Below are positions 1 to 13,092 of a stretch of 64,000 nucleotides of DNA, one piece after another; the first letter of the stretch is position 1; the number at the start of each line of letters is the position of its first letter. This DNA is from Guyanagaster necrorhizus. Taxonomy: Eukaryota; Basidiomycota; Agaricomycetes; Agaricales; Physalacriaceae. The stretch covers positions 137,448 through 201,447 of the forward strand of contig NW_025064887.1 of the NCBI RefSeq assembly GCF_019112545.1. The letters run 5' to 3'. A program made the translations under genes and the position numbers. The notes below the pieces were generated by a model that ran no database searches, was not told where the DNA came from, and was given only the letters and a program-made list of their open reading frames with translations.

Positions 1-299
1 TTATGCAGAATTTGCAAATTATAGGGCTGGACATGTAGCCTGCATATCATCGGTGGTCCTTCCTTCTTGACGATCCGGCCATCCTTAATGGTCCACCCCT
101 GTGCTGTGGCCTCAGGGTCATCCTTCTTTTCGTCGGTCAGTCTTGATCTGCTTGCTTCATCGGCAGGTGGCTGTCCTCCCAATAGTCGGCTCCCTGTGCT
201 GGTCCAGGGATTTGGGTGATAAATTCTCGGCTGCACGTAGGATCAGGTCAGCCGAGATGCCATGCTGCAGACGGCTGATGTGGTGAGTGAGTATCTTGA

Positions 300-2000
300 T
301 GTCGCTGTTCGAATTGAGGATACTGTGTTTGCCATCTTGAATGGCATCACACTCGGTGTCTACAGCATTAGTGCTTCTCGTTTGCTGAATTTTGGTCGAT
401 ATAGTGGCATTGCCATCATCTGATAGTGTAAGAAGCGCTGATTGAAATTAAAAATGGCATGCTCAGTCACGGCATACTGTAAAATCTCCTCCCGTTCTAC
501 AGGATCAGCAGTGGTGTATCTTTGTCCTAGGGATGATCTTAGCCAAAGATCGTCCTTCCATAATTCAGCTACCTGCTCCTGGTACAACCGGATGAACTCC
601 TCCTCTCGTGCCTCTCACTCTTGTCGCTTCTTCTCCTGTTCTTGGCATGTAGTGATGCTGATAATACTTCCCCACTTAAGGATGGAGTCCACTGCTCGGC
701 CCCCTTGGTCCTCCTCCTCGGCCTTATCGTTCCCTTCGGCCCCCTTGTCGGTGGTCCTCTCGAGGAGGGAACTACCTTGCTGGCTGAAGGTTTCCAGGGC
801 AAGTTGGTCCAGGCTGAGTACTCGACTTGGCGTCATCAGGTCCGGGTCGAGGAGTAGGCTCCCAGTCGGGCTGCTCCTTTTCTCCTTTTGCTGTCAGTGC
901 CACTGCTCAGCGATATCGGTGGAAGTTTCTGTAGAAGTGGGGGCAAAGGAAGAGGGCGGCGATTGGCCCATCAAGGACCCTTTTGAAGTCCCTGGTGGGG
1001 TCAATATGTTCATCGTCGCCCCTGATGGATCTGAGGTCTGACAGTATCCTATCTCCCCAGATGGGGATATCATCAGTTTCAGCGATGGTGTCTATCCTGT
1101 ATGATAATGGGTGGTCATCGTCGAGGAGTGTCAGCTCCCTGTGGTAGTAGTTGTCGGCATGGATGGTTCTGGCTAGTCCATTCCAGGGGTCGAGCTCACT
1201 GATGGGAGTGGCCAGTTCCTGGAACAGAGAGTTGGAAGTGCTGACTGTGGTATCGAGGTAGTTGGCAAGGGAGTGGGGGGTTGGCCATATTGGGTTTGAT
1301 ACCACTGGACCACCCCTTGGTAGGCAGGTTGCCTCTCCTTGTTCCAGTCTACTGGCAGCTCTTGATGCTGCTTGCCAGTATCAGACCTCATTTCTGTTGG
1401 TGTCATCAAAGAAGGGGTCAGGACTATTGACCCTTGTTCTCCTTCCACTGCTCCTTGTGGTACTTCTGGCTGCTGGAGCCACCTGAATGGCATCCAGAGA
1501 GTCTCTAGCCTGATGCCTAATTCCAGACTGGGCAACAGTTGTCCTTGACACTGTGACACTGCGCTCGGAGGAGGGGACGGAGGTGTTGGGTTGGAATTGT
1601 CGAAACCCTGTAGCCCAAGGGTTTCCAGGGTCTCGGACGACTGCCGATGGGGGTCTTGGGGGATACTCATATCGCCAGTGCTGCTCCTTTTCTTCTCTAG
1701 AATGCTTTTGAGTCAAGCTCTCAGGCTCGTCTTCTGTTTCTTCAGGGTGTCGGACAGAGTTTCAGACAGAGACAGAGATGTTATGGAAGGGAAGGTCTGG
1801 TGTGACATTTCAGAGGATTATACAGATGCGCTGAAATTCTTGATAGTGTCAAATAGCCCAGGCGGTAATGGATTAGCATCCATAGCACAGCTGTATGATC
1901 ACCAACAAACCGATCAGGGTTCCAATGATAGAAGCCAAGAGTTCAAAGAACTCATGTGTAAAGTTTGGATCAGACAGATTTAGAGCAGGGGGCATTCGGT
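300..2000 (-). pseudogene. E1 gag remnant, several frames
   Basis: Degenerate gag (capsid precursor) on the minus strand. Near 1,980-1,750 it begins with a hydrophobic stretch followed by NVTPDLPFHN-like residues, matching the start of gag in G and H. Around 910-1,200 the frame reads HIDPTRDFKRVLDGP, matching HIDPTGDLKRFLDGP in G. Around 440-510 it reads EEILQYAVTEHAIF, matching the region of G near 27,030. Frameshifts and stops separate these blocks, so no full protein is made. The zinc knuckle is not in the window. Confidence 0.7.
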
Positions 2001-2037
2001 TTCTCAGCATAAATAGGCTTGAGAAAAGGAAGTGAGA

Positions 2038-2050
2038 AGTCTCGAACTAA
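2038..2050 (-). promoter_or_regulatory. Predicted self-priming primer-binding site of E1
   Basis: The 13 bases AGTCTCGAACTAA (plus strand) lie one base from the LTR. Their reverse complement occurs inside the LTR at 2,211-2,223 with one C-to-T change at a CpG. The same arrangement is found in G and, with a different sequence, in H. It would let the transcript's 5' end prime reverse transcription, as in Tf1. Confidence 0.6.
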
Positions 2051-2051
2051 T

Positions 2052-2584
2052 TGTTAAGCCCAAATTCCACATGACAATCAACATGTGATAAACAGTTTGG
2101 TACCTCACACTTTGGGTATGTCCGACTGAGTTCACTAATGTGATGAGAGTGTTGTGAGGTCAAGGCATTGCAAGTAGTAGGAGCTTGAGATAAGATAGTG
2201 AAGTAAAACTTTAGTTTGAGACTGGGGTGTTACAGCAAGAATTAAGCTACTTAAATACTGTTTTGCTATCGTGTTATAAATAACTGTTCACAAAAGATAT
2301 TGTCTGCTGTAGAGCTGTTCCCTCTATCATTGCCAGGCTCTCCACAAAAGCTGTTGTCTTGCTGCAGAGCTGTGGTTGTGCACTGTAATTTGAGGACAAA
2401 AAGAGCATTGTCTCTCCCTTCACAGCACATAGCAGTGTGACAGGAGAATGACCAACTTGGGCTGCTGAGCTAAGTGTTCCCATGGTCATAAGCGCTGGCC
2501 TAAGCGCCCTGACTAAGCAAAGATAGGGGTCATTTCTGAGAAAAAAGAAAAGAAAATAGAGGAAAAGTAGGAAAAATCATAACA
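2052..2584 (-). repeat. LTR of E1 (5' LTR)
   Basis: 533-base LTR starting TGTTAAGCCC and ending CATAACA. It aligns along its length with the LTRs of G, including a conserved block near 2,211-2,250 and the 3' stretch with CATGGTCATAAGCGCTGGCC. On the minus strand the element body lies to its left, making it the 5' LTR. It is CpG-poorer than the body. Confidence 0.8.
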
Positions 2585-2589
2585 AGCAG

Positions 2590-5500
2590 TCACTGACCTA
2601 GGAACAAAAGAGATCTTCTTAGGTCATGACTGGCTCATACATCACAATCTGCTCATCAATTGAAAGACCAGATGCATCATCTTTGCCAGATGTCAATGCT
2701 AAAAGATTTCATTCAAATTACTTGATGAAGATCTCAAAGACTGATAGGATGAAGAAATAGAGGATGGTGAAATGATCCTCACTATGAACTTACAAAAAGC
2801 CATTCACATCCATGCTATTCATCATGCAAATAATCTGGCAGCAAAAGCCAATGCCAAAAAGAAAGAGAAAATATTCAAAGAGATGGTATCTGAGTGAGCA
2901 TGGGACTATCAAGACTTATTTGAGAAAGAAAGTTTTGACAAATTACCTGACTCAAAGCCTTGAGACTATACCATAGAACTGATTTCCAATGCAAATGCCA
3001 ATCTGGACTGCAAAACTTATTCACTTGGCAACAACAAACAACAAGAATTAAACAAGTTTCTCAGCAAAAACTTATCCAGTGGGAGAATTTGGCTATCAAA
3101 ATCTCCAATGGCCTCTCTTTTCTTCTTCATCAAGAAAAAGGATAGAAAACTCTGACCAGTACAGGATTATTGAAAGCTTAATGAGATGACAATTAAAAAT
3201 TATTATCTGCTTCTATTAATCTCAGAACTGATGAACAAACTCCATGATGCCAAATACTACACCAAATTGGATGTCCGATAAGGGTACAACAATATATGCA
3301 TCAAAGAAGGTGATGAGTGGAAAGCCACATTTCAGACTAACCACAGACTATTCAAACTGACAGTTATGTTCTTTGGGCTCACCAACTCACCTGCTACCTT
3401 CCAGTGGATGATGAATGACATCTTCAAAGACCTCATTGCCACAGAAAAGGTCATAATCTATTTGGATGACATTCTAATCATATCCAAAACTAAGAAAGAA
3501 CACTGATAGTTGGTATGACAAGTGCTAGCCTTAATGAGGAAGCATCAACTCTTCCTCAAAGCCAAGAAATGTGAATTCAAGGTATTGGAGACTGAATATC
3601 TCAGAGTCATTATCAGTGAAGGAAGCATCAGGATGGATCCTATCAAAGTAGTGGGAGTAACCAAGTGGCCAGAGCTGGCAAAAAAGAAGGAGCTACAATC
3701 CTTTCTTGATTTCACCAACTTCTACTGGTGATTCATTTGGGACTACAGCAAGATAGTCCAACCTATAATGCAATTAACTGGAAATGCACCATGGACTTGA
3801 AGACCATCACAGCAATCAGCATTTAATGATCTCAAATGTTGATTAGCTGAGGATGTCATTCTTACAATACTGACTCAAGATGAGAAGTTCTGAGTAAAAG
3901 CTGACTCAAGCAAGGGTGCCATCAGAATCATTCTTTCTCAAGAACAAGATAGCAAATGGTGATCAGTTGCATTCTTATCAAAGGTGCTTACTATCACAAA
4001 ATACAACTACAAGATTTATAATAAGGAACTCCTTGCCATAATGCTCACCTTGGCCAAATGGCAGCATTATCTCATTGGAGCAGTCCAGACCTTCAAAATC
4101 TGGACTGATCACCAAAATCTGCGATATTTTCATCTCTCACAGAAGCTTAATCGCCAGCAAGCCTAATGGGTTATAGAATTATCCAAGTACAAGTATACAC
4201 TGCACTATAAGGCTGGTGTAGCAAACAAAAAGACAGATTTTCTTAGCCATAGAGTTGACTATAATCAAGGAGGAGATGATAACAAAGGAGTCATATTACT
4301 ATGACTCAAACATTTTTGGGCAATGGTCATGCCTATGGAGAAGGAAATACATGAGCACATCAAAAGCACAACTCAAGATCCCCACAAATGGGATTAGCAA
4401 ATCGCTCTGTCTCTTAACCATGAATGAGGACTGAAAAAAGGAGGACTGATTCATTATGATAGACAGATCTATATCTCTAGGAATCAAGGACTTCATAGTG
4501 AAATCATCACCACATGTCATGACCATGCAATGGCCAGCCATTCAGGTATCACCAAAACCAAGGAGCTTATACTATAAAAATATTAGTGGCCAAAAATAGA
4601 CTATAATATCACTCTATATGTCAAAGCTTGTGAAGTTTATCAATAAGGCAAATCTTTGACATGACTCCAGGCTGCACCACTTCACTCAAATGAGGTCTCT
4701 TTGTCACCATAGATCCACATTTCAGTGGATATAATAACAGAACTTCTAGAAAGTGATGGTTATGATGCCATCATTATCATAGTTGATTGCTTCTCTAAAG
4801 TGATTATTCTGATTGCTTATTCAACAGAACTGACATCAGAAAGATGGGCAAAAATCCTATGTGATGAAGTCTATGCTAAATATGGCATGCTTTAAGTCAT
4901 AATCTCAGACAAGAGACCACAATTTATCTCCAAATTTCTAGATGACTTATACTGACTCTTCAATATCAAGCGAAATGCATTGATGGCATACCATCCTCAA
5001 ACAGACAGCCAGATGGAATAAGTGAATCAAAAAATTGAAAAGTATCTCTGACTTTTCATCAATTATTGTTAAGATGATTAGACAGAATGGCTAGCATTAG
5101 CCACTTTTCAACACAATAACAGAATTCACTCAGCAACTGGTAAAACTCTGTCTTTCATTAACTATGGGCAACATCCTCATATTGCCCAAAGTGAACAAGT
5201 AAACACAATGACACTAGCATCAATGGATTTTGCCACAACAATGGTAAAAATTCATGATGAAACAAAGACAGCCCTTGAAAAAGCTGCCTTGACAATGAAG
5301 AAATAGTACAACAAACATCAAAGGCCAGCTCATGAATATTCAATCAATAATAAAGTTTAGTTGGATACCATCAATCTTCACCTCCCTTGTCCAAAACAAA
5401 AGCTGGCAGATAAACATACAGGCCTATTCAGTGTTCTTGGCAAAATTGGCAACTCTGCATACAAATTATGATTATCAATAACATGGAAAGTCCATGATGT

Positions 5501-5780
5501 ATTCAATGAAACACTCTTGACTCCTTATGTCCAACCAGTCTTTCCAAACCAGAAACATCCACCACCACTACTGCCAGACTTGATTGACAATGAAGAACAT
5601 TATGAAATTGATCAAATACTAAGCCACAAATTACAAAAAGTCAGAGTATGCAGTGGTGAAACAACAACAATGATGGACTATCTAGTCAGCTGAAAAGATT
5701 ATAGACCAGAATCAAACCAGTGGATCAACAAAAAACAAATGAATACAGATGATATAATACATGATTATAAACAGTGACTA
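2590..5780 (+). pseudogene. Element A pol (PR-RT-RH-IN-chromodomain), hypermutated
   Basis: Decayed pol. In order: protease tail (TDLGTKEIFLGHDWL, ~2,595-2,640); reverse transcriptase from ~2,940, with the catalytic YLDD box seen as IYLDDILIIS at ~3,455-3,485; the thumb (RKHQLFLKAKKCEF, ~3,540); RNase H (YNYKIYNKELLAI, TDHQNLRYF, ~4,000-4,130); the integrase HH-CC zinc finger (HDHAMASHSG, ~4,515); integrase core (~4,720-5,000); and a C-terminal chromodomain-like part (~5,590-5,770). Many stops replace Arg or Trp codons. Typical pol order for gypsy elements: RNase H precedes integrase. Confidence 0.85.
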
Positions 5781-5963
5781 AATTGACAAGTAAGCCCACA
5801 GAGAAGAAGGGCAGGTCATGATCATGACTGAATGACAGCAGAGGACATGTTGACTACAAGCAGTCAATGTTTTCATGAGTCTTACAAGAAGACAGGTGGG
5901 TTATTATGACTGGAATGAGATATTGTGACTGCTTATAGACCAACACACTTATCTCTAACAAAG

Positions 5964-5978
5964 TCATTGAGACAATGA
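5964..5978 (+). other. Hairpin before the polypurine tract, element A
   Basis: TCATTG-AGA-CAATGA forms a perfect 6-bp stem with a 3-base loop just before the purine-rich tract AAAGAGAAGGTAA and the 3' LTR. Equivalent hairpins with different stem sequences occur in B, C, F, G and H. Confidence 0.55.
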
Positions 5979-5995
5979 TCTTAAAGAGAAGGTAA

Positions 5996-6525
5996 TGTTA
6001 TGATTTTTCCTATTTTCTTTTCTTTTTACTTGGTTTATTTGGGAATTGATCTCTATTTCTGCTTAGTCAGAGCATCTAGCTGGTGCTTAGGACCATGGAA
6101 AGGCTTAGTCAGCAGCACAGCCCAGGTTCTACTGTGCTGCTATAAGCCTCACAGCAGTGCAATGACAGAATACCTCTTTTGTCATTGTGCAGCAGTAACA
6201 GCAGTAACAGCTCAACAGCAGACAATACTCTTTTATAGGTAGCTTGGCAACACTGGACAAAATGCTCTACAGCACCAGAAAGAACAATTAGGTAGTTATA
6301 TCTTTAGAATAGATGACAATTAGTATATAAGTAGTGTAGCTCTTGCTGTAGTAACCTCAGCTTTGAGCTAAAGTTTATTCTTTCACTATCTTATCTCAAG
6401 TGACTTGCAATACCTTGACAACATAGTGCCATCAAACACATCAAGTGAACTCTGACATTTAACCTGAAGTGCAAGATTGTGTCAGTTTATCATGTGTTAT
6501 TGGTCATGTGGAATTTGGGCTTAAC
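5996..6525 (+). repeat. 3' LTR of element A
   Basis: About 530 bases, TGTTATGATT...CTTAACA, directly after a purine tract. It holds a TATA-like box (TATATAAG, ~6,324) and about 35 bases later the block AGCTTTGAGCTAA (6,359-6,371), the predicted transcript start shared by this subfamily. Related LTRs: B, C, F and H. Confidence 0.8.
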
Positions 6526-6539
6526 AGGAGCAAGATATT

Positions 6540-7670
6540 GACATAGCCTCAAGTAGCACCATTCCATCTGAATAAAGTCCCATCATCACCATAGACCCAC
6601 ATTTTAGTAGATATAATCACTAGATTACTGGACTGCAATGGCTATGATACTATTCTCATTATAGTCGATCAATTTTCAAAAGCAATCATACTGATTACTT
6701 GTTTGACAGAATTAACATCAGAAGAATGGACAAAGATCTTATGTGATGAGGTATATGCTAAGTATAGTATGCCTCAAGTTATTATTTCAGACAGAGGATC
6801 ACAATTCATATCTAAGTTCTTGAATGATTTGTATTATCTTCTCAACATTAAATAAAATGTATTGACTGTGTATCATCCTCAAATGGATAGACAAACAGAA
6901 CAGGCAAACTAAAAGGTGGAGAAATATCTCCATCTCTTCATTAATTATTAACAAGATGACTGGATAGAATGGCTGGCACTTGCCACCTTCTAATACAACA
7001 ACAGAATCCACTCAGCCACCAGAAAAACCTTATTTTTTGTCAACTACAGATGACATCCCCACATTGCTCAGGCTGAACATCATCACACTACCACACCCAC
7101 TTCCACTGACTTCATCACAACTATGGCAAAAATTCATGCTGAGACCAAAACAGCTCTTGAAAAGACTGCAACCACAATAAAAAAGCAATACAACAAATAT
7201 TGACAGCTAGCACATGATTATTCAGTCAATGATAAAGTTTAGCTGGATACTACAAACCTTCACCTCCCCCATCTAAAGTAAAAACTCACAGATAAATGAA
7301 CAGGATCTTTCTCTATCCTCACAAAGATTGGTGACTCTACTTATAAATTGTGACTCTCTATCATCTGGAAGATACATGATGTCTTCAATGAAACACTATT
7401 AATATTATACATTGTGCCAGCATTTTCAAACTAAAAACATCCACCACCTCCTCTACTAGAGCTAATCAATGACAAAGAACATTATGAAGTCAACCAAGTT
7501 TTAAATCACAGATTACAAAAAGTAAAGGCTTGTGGTAGGAGCATGTGAACTACAGTTGACCATTTGGTTAGTTAGAAGGGCTACAGTCTTGAATCTAACC
7601 AATAGGTAAATGAATGGCATATAAATGCTGATGATGCTATCTATAACTACAAATAATTGCTGGAGTGACT
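6540..7670 (+). pseudogene. Element B integrase and chromodomain remnant
   Basis: Integrase core sequence (the ITIDPHF and YDTILIIVDQFSK-like stretch at ~6,585-6,680) and downstream integrase, then a chromodomain-like end around 7,470-7,660, all broken by stops and shifts. It parallels 4,680-5,770 of element A. Non-functional. Confidence 0.75.
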
Positions 7671-7789
7671 AAAATATCAGTCAATATCTTTATGAATCTT
7701 ATGAGAAGAAGGGCAGGTTATCTGTTACCAGGACTCCTATACTTATCTCTAATTTAGCTATTGAAATGATGGTCTTAAGGAGAGGGTAA

Positions 7790-8255
7790 TGTTGTGATTT
7801 TTCTACATTTTCTATCTTTTATTCAAGAAATTAACCTCTATCTTTGCTTAGTCAGAGTGCTTAGCCAGTGCTTAGGACCATAGGATGGACTTAGTTATCA
7901 CAACAACACCCAGTCAGTCATTGTCCTTTGATATGATAGTAACTGCTCAACAGCAGATAATACCCTTTTATAAATAGCTTAACAACACTGGACAAAATGC
8001 TCTATAATGCCAGAATGCATAATTAGGTAGTTATATCTCTAGATGAATGATGACTAGTATATAAGTAGCATAGCTCTTGCTATAGTATCCCCAGCTTTGA
8101 GCTAAAGTTTATTTCTTCACTATCTTTGAGCTAATCTAAAGGCCTTGAGATACAGAGTGAAATAGCATATCAAGTGAACTCTGACATTATTGTCTGAAGT
8201 GGAAGACAGTGTCAGTTTATCATATGTTTAGGTCACATGTCATTTGAGCTTAACA
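7790..8255 (+). repeat. 3' LTR of element B
   Basis: 466 bases from TGTTGTGATT to GCTTAACA after the purine tract AAGGAGAGGGTAA. Contains TATATAAG at ~8,060 and the AGCTTTGAGCTAA start-site block at ~8,092. A wobble-paired version of the hairpin lies at 7,758-7,772. Confidence 0.8.
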
Positions 8256-9163
8256 ACTTGCTCTGGAAGCTCCAGCTGTTCAAAGGGGCTTCGAACAATA
8301 TCAATCAATTTCTGATCAACTGCAAGCAGTATTTTGAGATATATACCAGTTATCTCAGAACTGACATGAACTGGGTATTATTCACAGCCTCATATCTTCA
8401 GGATAAAGCAAAAACATAGTAGATCTTGATTTCACCCAATTTCTGATCAATCACAAGAGGACATTATCAATACTCCTCTTGGCCAGTATTCAAACAAATG
8501 CTCAATGACAAGCTCATTGATCTGGCCATACAGAAGATGCACAAACAAAAGATCAAGAACTGGAAGATAGGAGATAAGGTGGCCACTGATTATTTTGATA
8601 AGTTGAAGTGGCTTGCCAAGTTAGCAGGAATACAAGATGATGTGGCAGACAATAGAAGAATGGTTGAGGCTCTCAAGAAAGGAACCCCATCCTCCTACAT
8701 CATGATGATTGCAGCTATTGAGATCAAACAACTGATCCTAAAAGAGTATAATGAATGGAAGGAACAAATCATCAAGATATATAAGGAATGACAGTGACAG
8801 AAGATGAAACAAAACACTCTACAGGATTACCAAAAACCAAATCAATCATCCCCCAGTAAAAATGCCAACACAACCAATGCTGCCAGGTCAGAGTCCTTGA
8901 TGGCCAGCCTATTCTACTCAGCCCAGAAGATAGGCACTGGAACTACATATACAGGAACAGGGAAGCCAATAGATATTGACTGGCTCAAGAAGAAAGAGAA
9001 GTGCTTCAACTGCAGTCAAAAGAGCCACATGTCAAAGGACTGTCTCAGGAAGAAGCAAACCCAAGAAGACATTTGGGCTCAAATTGTTGAACTCCAGAAG
9101 GAAGAAGAAGGCCTGGACCCCAATACAAAGAAGAAGAAGATAAAAAATGAGGCCAACCAGTGA
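8256..9163 (+). pseudogene. Element C gag with CCHC zinc knuckle
   Basis: Retrotransposon gag protein broken by a stop near 8,420. The capsid part reads FKGASNNINQFLINCKQYF and later TDYFDKLKWLAKLAGIQDD and KEYNEWKEQIIKIYKE. The last two match YFDRLEQLSTLAGVQDD and KGYNEWKGRTIDIYKE in element G. A CX2CX4HX4C knuckle (CFNCSQKSHMSKDC) lies at ~9,003-9,045, the expected nucleic-acid binding motif. The N-terminal part is missing at the junction with B. Confidence 0.85.
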
Positions 9164-12100
9164 GCAATTCCACTAGATCAGCCAAAGGACTTCATGGTGT
9201 GCAATCTGTAGCTGCTGAGCAGACTAATAGTACTTCTGTAGTTACTCACATGCCTAAATTATGCATGCATTCAAATATACCCAAACCTATTACTTCACAC
9301 ACCCACAAATTGCAAACAAAGAAAACTCAAGCACCTATAGGCCAAACAGAGAGAGAGACTCCTAAGGTATAGCTCAAATTCTTCAATTCCAAATCAACAT
9401 GGAGGGCCATATGAGAGGCACCAACAGAGAAAGTGGTGAAGGCTGTGCTCAAAAACTGAGTACACAAGATATGGGCTAAGGAAGTCATTGATAAAATGAT
9501 CAAAGGAATAAAAAAAGCAGAAAGGTGCCAAGCTCTAGAATGGCTCAATGAACTTCATGGGCCTTGATAATATGTCTGCTGATCTAAGACTATAGGACAG
9601 AATCTTATGATCAAGGCCCAAATAGAGACACTCACCAACTGAGCCATCCACTTGGTAATAATATTAATCAACAGCAGCTGCACCACCAGTTTGATAAACT
9701 AAGCTTTTGTCAACAAGCACTAACTTTCTACATGAGCCACTGCTGCTCCTATCTCTATTTACAATATGGATGAGATTAAGAACCAGGCTGGTTTGATCAT
9801 AGAATTTGTCAAACTCTGACTCACTATCAGAGATCATTTCAAATGCATTGACCTTATGGTAACTGATCTGGAAATCAAAGAAATGTTTCTAGGTTACAAT
9901 TGGTTGATCAGGCACAATCTGCTAGTCAATTAGAGAACCAGAAAAGTGATGTTTGCCTGATGCAAGTGCTGTAAGATCCCCTTTAAATTACCTGATAAAG
10001 ATCCTGATGATAAATGTGATGAAGAGATAGAGAATAACAATACTATCCTTGCTGTTAATATGCAGCAGACCCTACATGTGCAGGCTATATATCATACTAA
10101 TGACTTGGCAGCAAAGGCAGTAGCAGATAGGGAAGAAAAAACATTTGAGGAGATAGTACCCAAGTGGGCTTGAGATTATAAGAACCTCATCAAAAAGAAA
10201 AGTTTTGATAAACTTTCAGAGCTGAAACTCTGAGACCATACTATCAAACTAATTCCAAATACCAATACCAACCTAGACTGCAAGACTTACTCTCTAGGCA
10301 ATAATGAGCAGCAGGAACTAGACAAGTTCCTTGATGAGAATTTGTCCAGTGGATGTATTTGACCATCAAAGTCACCAATAGCCTCACCCTTCTTCTTTGT
10401 CAAAAAGAAAGATGAGAAGCTCTGACCAGTACAAGATTATTGGAAGCTCAATGAAATGACTATCAAAAATCACTATCTGCTTCCTCTAATTTTGGAATTG
10501 ATGGACAAGCTGTGAGAGGTCAAATACTATATTAAACTTGATGTTCAATAGAGATATAACAATGTCTGAATCAAGGAGGGGGATAAATGGAAGGCTGCTT
10601 TTCAGACTAACTGAAGGCTATTTGAGCCCACAGTCATGTTTTTTGAGTTAATCAACTCTCTCATGACTTTCCAGTAGATGATGAATGATATATTTAAGGA
10701 TCTCATCACTATCAGAAAAGTCATCATTTACTTGGATGATATCCTAATCATATTCAAGATGAAGGGGAAATATTGAAAACTAGTTAGCTAGATGCTTGCA
10801 CTGATGAGAAAGCACAAATTATTTCTCAAAGCTGAAAAGTGCAAATTTGAGGTGCTTGAGACCAAATACCTCAGAGTTATAATCAGCAAAGGAAGCATCT
10901 GGATGGATCCAGTTAAAGTAGCAGAGGTAACAGAGTGGCCAGAACTGACTAAGAAAAAGGAGCTACAATCATTCCTTGGCTTCACTAACTTCTATCATCA
11001 ATTCATCAAAGACTATAGCAAAATCATTTAGCCAATGATGTAATTAACTAGCAACTCTCTATGAATATAGAGATTATCACAATAAACAGTCTTTGATGAC
11101 CTAAAATGATGACTGGCCAAGGATGTTGTATTAGCCATTCCAGATCAGGATGGTAAATTCCACATAGAGGCAGATTCTAGTGAGAGAGCTATTGGGGCTG
11201 TACTGTCACAGGAACAGAATGGGAAATAGCAACTGATGGCTTTCTTCTTTAAAGCCCTCACAGTTACTGAGTGCAATTATAAAATATATGATAAGGAGCT
11301 ACTGGTGATCATGCTCACTCTCAAAGAATGGTGATATTACCTCATCAGAGCAGCATAAATGTTTAAAATCTGGACTGATCACTAGAACCTCTAATATTTC
11401 TGACAACCCCAAAAGCTTAACTATCAGCAAGCTTGCTGAGTCACTGAATTAAGCCAATACTCATATACACTACACCACAAGGCAGAGACAGCAAACAAGA
11501 AGGTGGATCTCCTTAGCAGGAGGTCAGATCATGATTAGAGAGGACATAATAATGAAGAAGTGACATTGCTATAACCAGAACACTTCTACACAATGATAAT
11601 GCTAACAGAAGAGGAGATCCATGAGCAGATCAAAAGTGTGACATGAGACACCAGTAAATGGAACCAACAGATAGCCTCATCTTTGAATCACAAACAGGGG
11701 ATGATGAAGAAAGACAGGATGATCCATTATGACAGACAGATTTATATCCTCAGAGATCAGATGCTGTATGGTGAGGTCATCACTATGTGTTATGATCATG
11801 CAACTCAGGGATATCTGAGAATCACTAAAACCAAAAAACTGATATTATGTGAATACTGATGGCCAAAGATAGAACAAGACATTGAGCACTACATCAAAGG
11901 ATGCAAAACCTGTCAACAGAGAAAGGCCACCACACAGGCTAAGGCTGCACCACTCTATCCCAATGAAATCCCTCAGATGCCCTGAACATATATCTCAGTC
12001 AACATGATTACTGGACTTCCTGATTGTAACAGCTATGACACTATAATCATCATAGTAGATCACTTCTCAAAAGCAATCATTCTAATCACCTGCTCTATAA

Positions 12101-13059
12101 AATTAATGTTGGAAGAGTGAGCAAAGATCCTGCATGATGAAGTCTATGCCAAGTATGGCATGCCTCAGATGGTCATCTCAGACCAAGGATCACAATTCAT
12201 CTCAAAGTTTCTGGATGATCTCTACAGACTCCTCAATATCAAGCATAATACTTTCACAGCCTATCATCCTCAAACTGATGGGCAAATGGAATGAGCAAAC
12301 TAGGAAGTCAAGAAATATCTATGACTCTTTATCAACTACTGACAAGATGATTGAGTTGAATGGCTCATGCTCACTGCATTCTAATATAAAAATTGCATTC
12401 ATTCTGCTATAGGAAAAACCCCATTCTTCATCAACTATAGGTGACATCCTAATATCACACAAGTAATCCAACTTCATACTACTACCTCTGCATCCACTGA
12501 TTTCACTACTACAATGATAAACATCTATAATGAAACCTATATGGCTCTCAAAAAAGCAGCTATGACTATGAAAAAACACTATAACAAACATCAGTGGCCA
12601 GCCTATGTCTATGATGTCAGCAACAAAGTCTGGCTGGACACCACAAATCTCCATCTCCCTCACCCTAAACAGAAACTATCAGACAAATAGACAGGCCCAT
12701 TCCCTATCCAAGTAAAGGTTGGGGCTGCAGCCTACTGATTGCTCCTACCAGTGCATTGGAAGATTCACAATGTCTTTAATGAGGCATTACTTTTTCTCTA
12801 TATTGCTCTGGTGTTCTCCAACCAGGAACAGCCTCCACCTCCACCACCAGACCTGATTGATAATGAGGAACACTACAAGGTTGATCAAGTCTTAAACCAC
12901 AAGTTACAAAAAGTCAGAGCAAAGGGCAGTGGGATGACTACAACTGTTGACTATTTAATCAGCTAAAAAGGCTATGGTTCAGAATCAAACCAGTGGGTCA
13001 ATGAAAAATAGATAAATGCTACAGATATCATACAGGACTATGAACTATCTCTAAATTAA
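9164..13059 (+). pseudogene. Element C pol (PR-RT-RH-IN-chromodomain), hypermutated
   Basis: Protease region with the active-site stretch seen as INSSCTTSLIN (~9,665-9,700, ancestral DSG lost) and VTDLEIKEMFLGYNWL (~9,860). Reverse transcriptase ~10,200-11,030 with IIYLDDILIIF at ~10,725. RNase H ~11,160-11,400. Integrase zinc finger with HDHATQG and CKTCQQRK (~11,790-11,930), integrase core with VDMITGLPDCNSYDT-like residues (~12,000), and a chromodomain at ~12,860-13,040 (EHYKVDQVLNHKLQK ... YGSESNQWVNEK) just before the stop at 13,059. Many TGA, TAG and TAA stops sit at former Arg or Trp codons. Confidence 0.85.
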
Positions 13060-13060
13060 G

Positions 13061-13075
13061 CCATCAGAATGATGG
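13061..13075 (+). other. Hairpin before the polypurine tract, element C
   Basis: CCATCA-GAA-TGATGG is a perfect 6-bp stem with a 3-base loop, starting two bases after the pol stop codon and followed by AAGGAGAGGATAA, the purine tract next to the LTR. Confidence 0.55.
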
Positions 13076-13092
13076 TCTTAAGGAGAGGATAA

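Larger units (their letters stand above)
1..2584 (-). mobile_element. Element E1: Ty3/gypsy retrotransposon, 5' part only, cut by the window edge
   Basis: A minus-strand LTR retrotransposon of which only the gag region and 5' LTR lie in the window. It is recognised by similarity to element G (23,770-29,152): the same LTR ends (TGTTA...TAACA), the same gag blocks in the same order, and the same short sequence between gag and LTR. The internal part still has many CpG sites, unlike elements A, B, C, F and H. The right end at 2,584 abuts directly on the middle of element A's protease region, so E1 most likely inserted into A; the matching left end would lie outside the window. Confidence 0.8.
2585..6525 (+). 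mobile_element. Element A: Ty3/gypsy chromovirus, protease end to 3' LTR
   Basis: Plus-strand gypsy element present from the end of its protease through reverse transcriptase, RNase H, integrase and chromodomain to a 3' LTR. It starts abruptly at 2,585 against the LTR of E1 and its 3' LTR ends at 6,525 against mid-integrase sequence of element B. It is very poor in CpG and carries many in-frame stops, so it is dead. Confidence 0.85.
6526..8255 (+). mobile_element. Element B: gypsy chromovirus, integrase to 3' LTR
   Basis: Plus-strand remnant that starts in mid-integrase directly after element A's LTR and runs to its own 3' LTR ending at 8,255, which abuts gag sequence of element C. The pattern suggests A inserted into B, leaving B's left part outside the window. 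Confidence 0.8.
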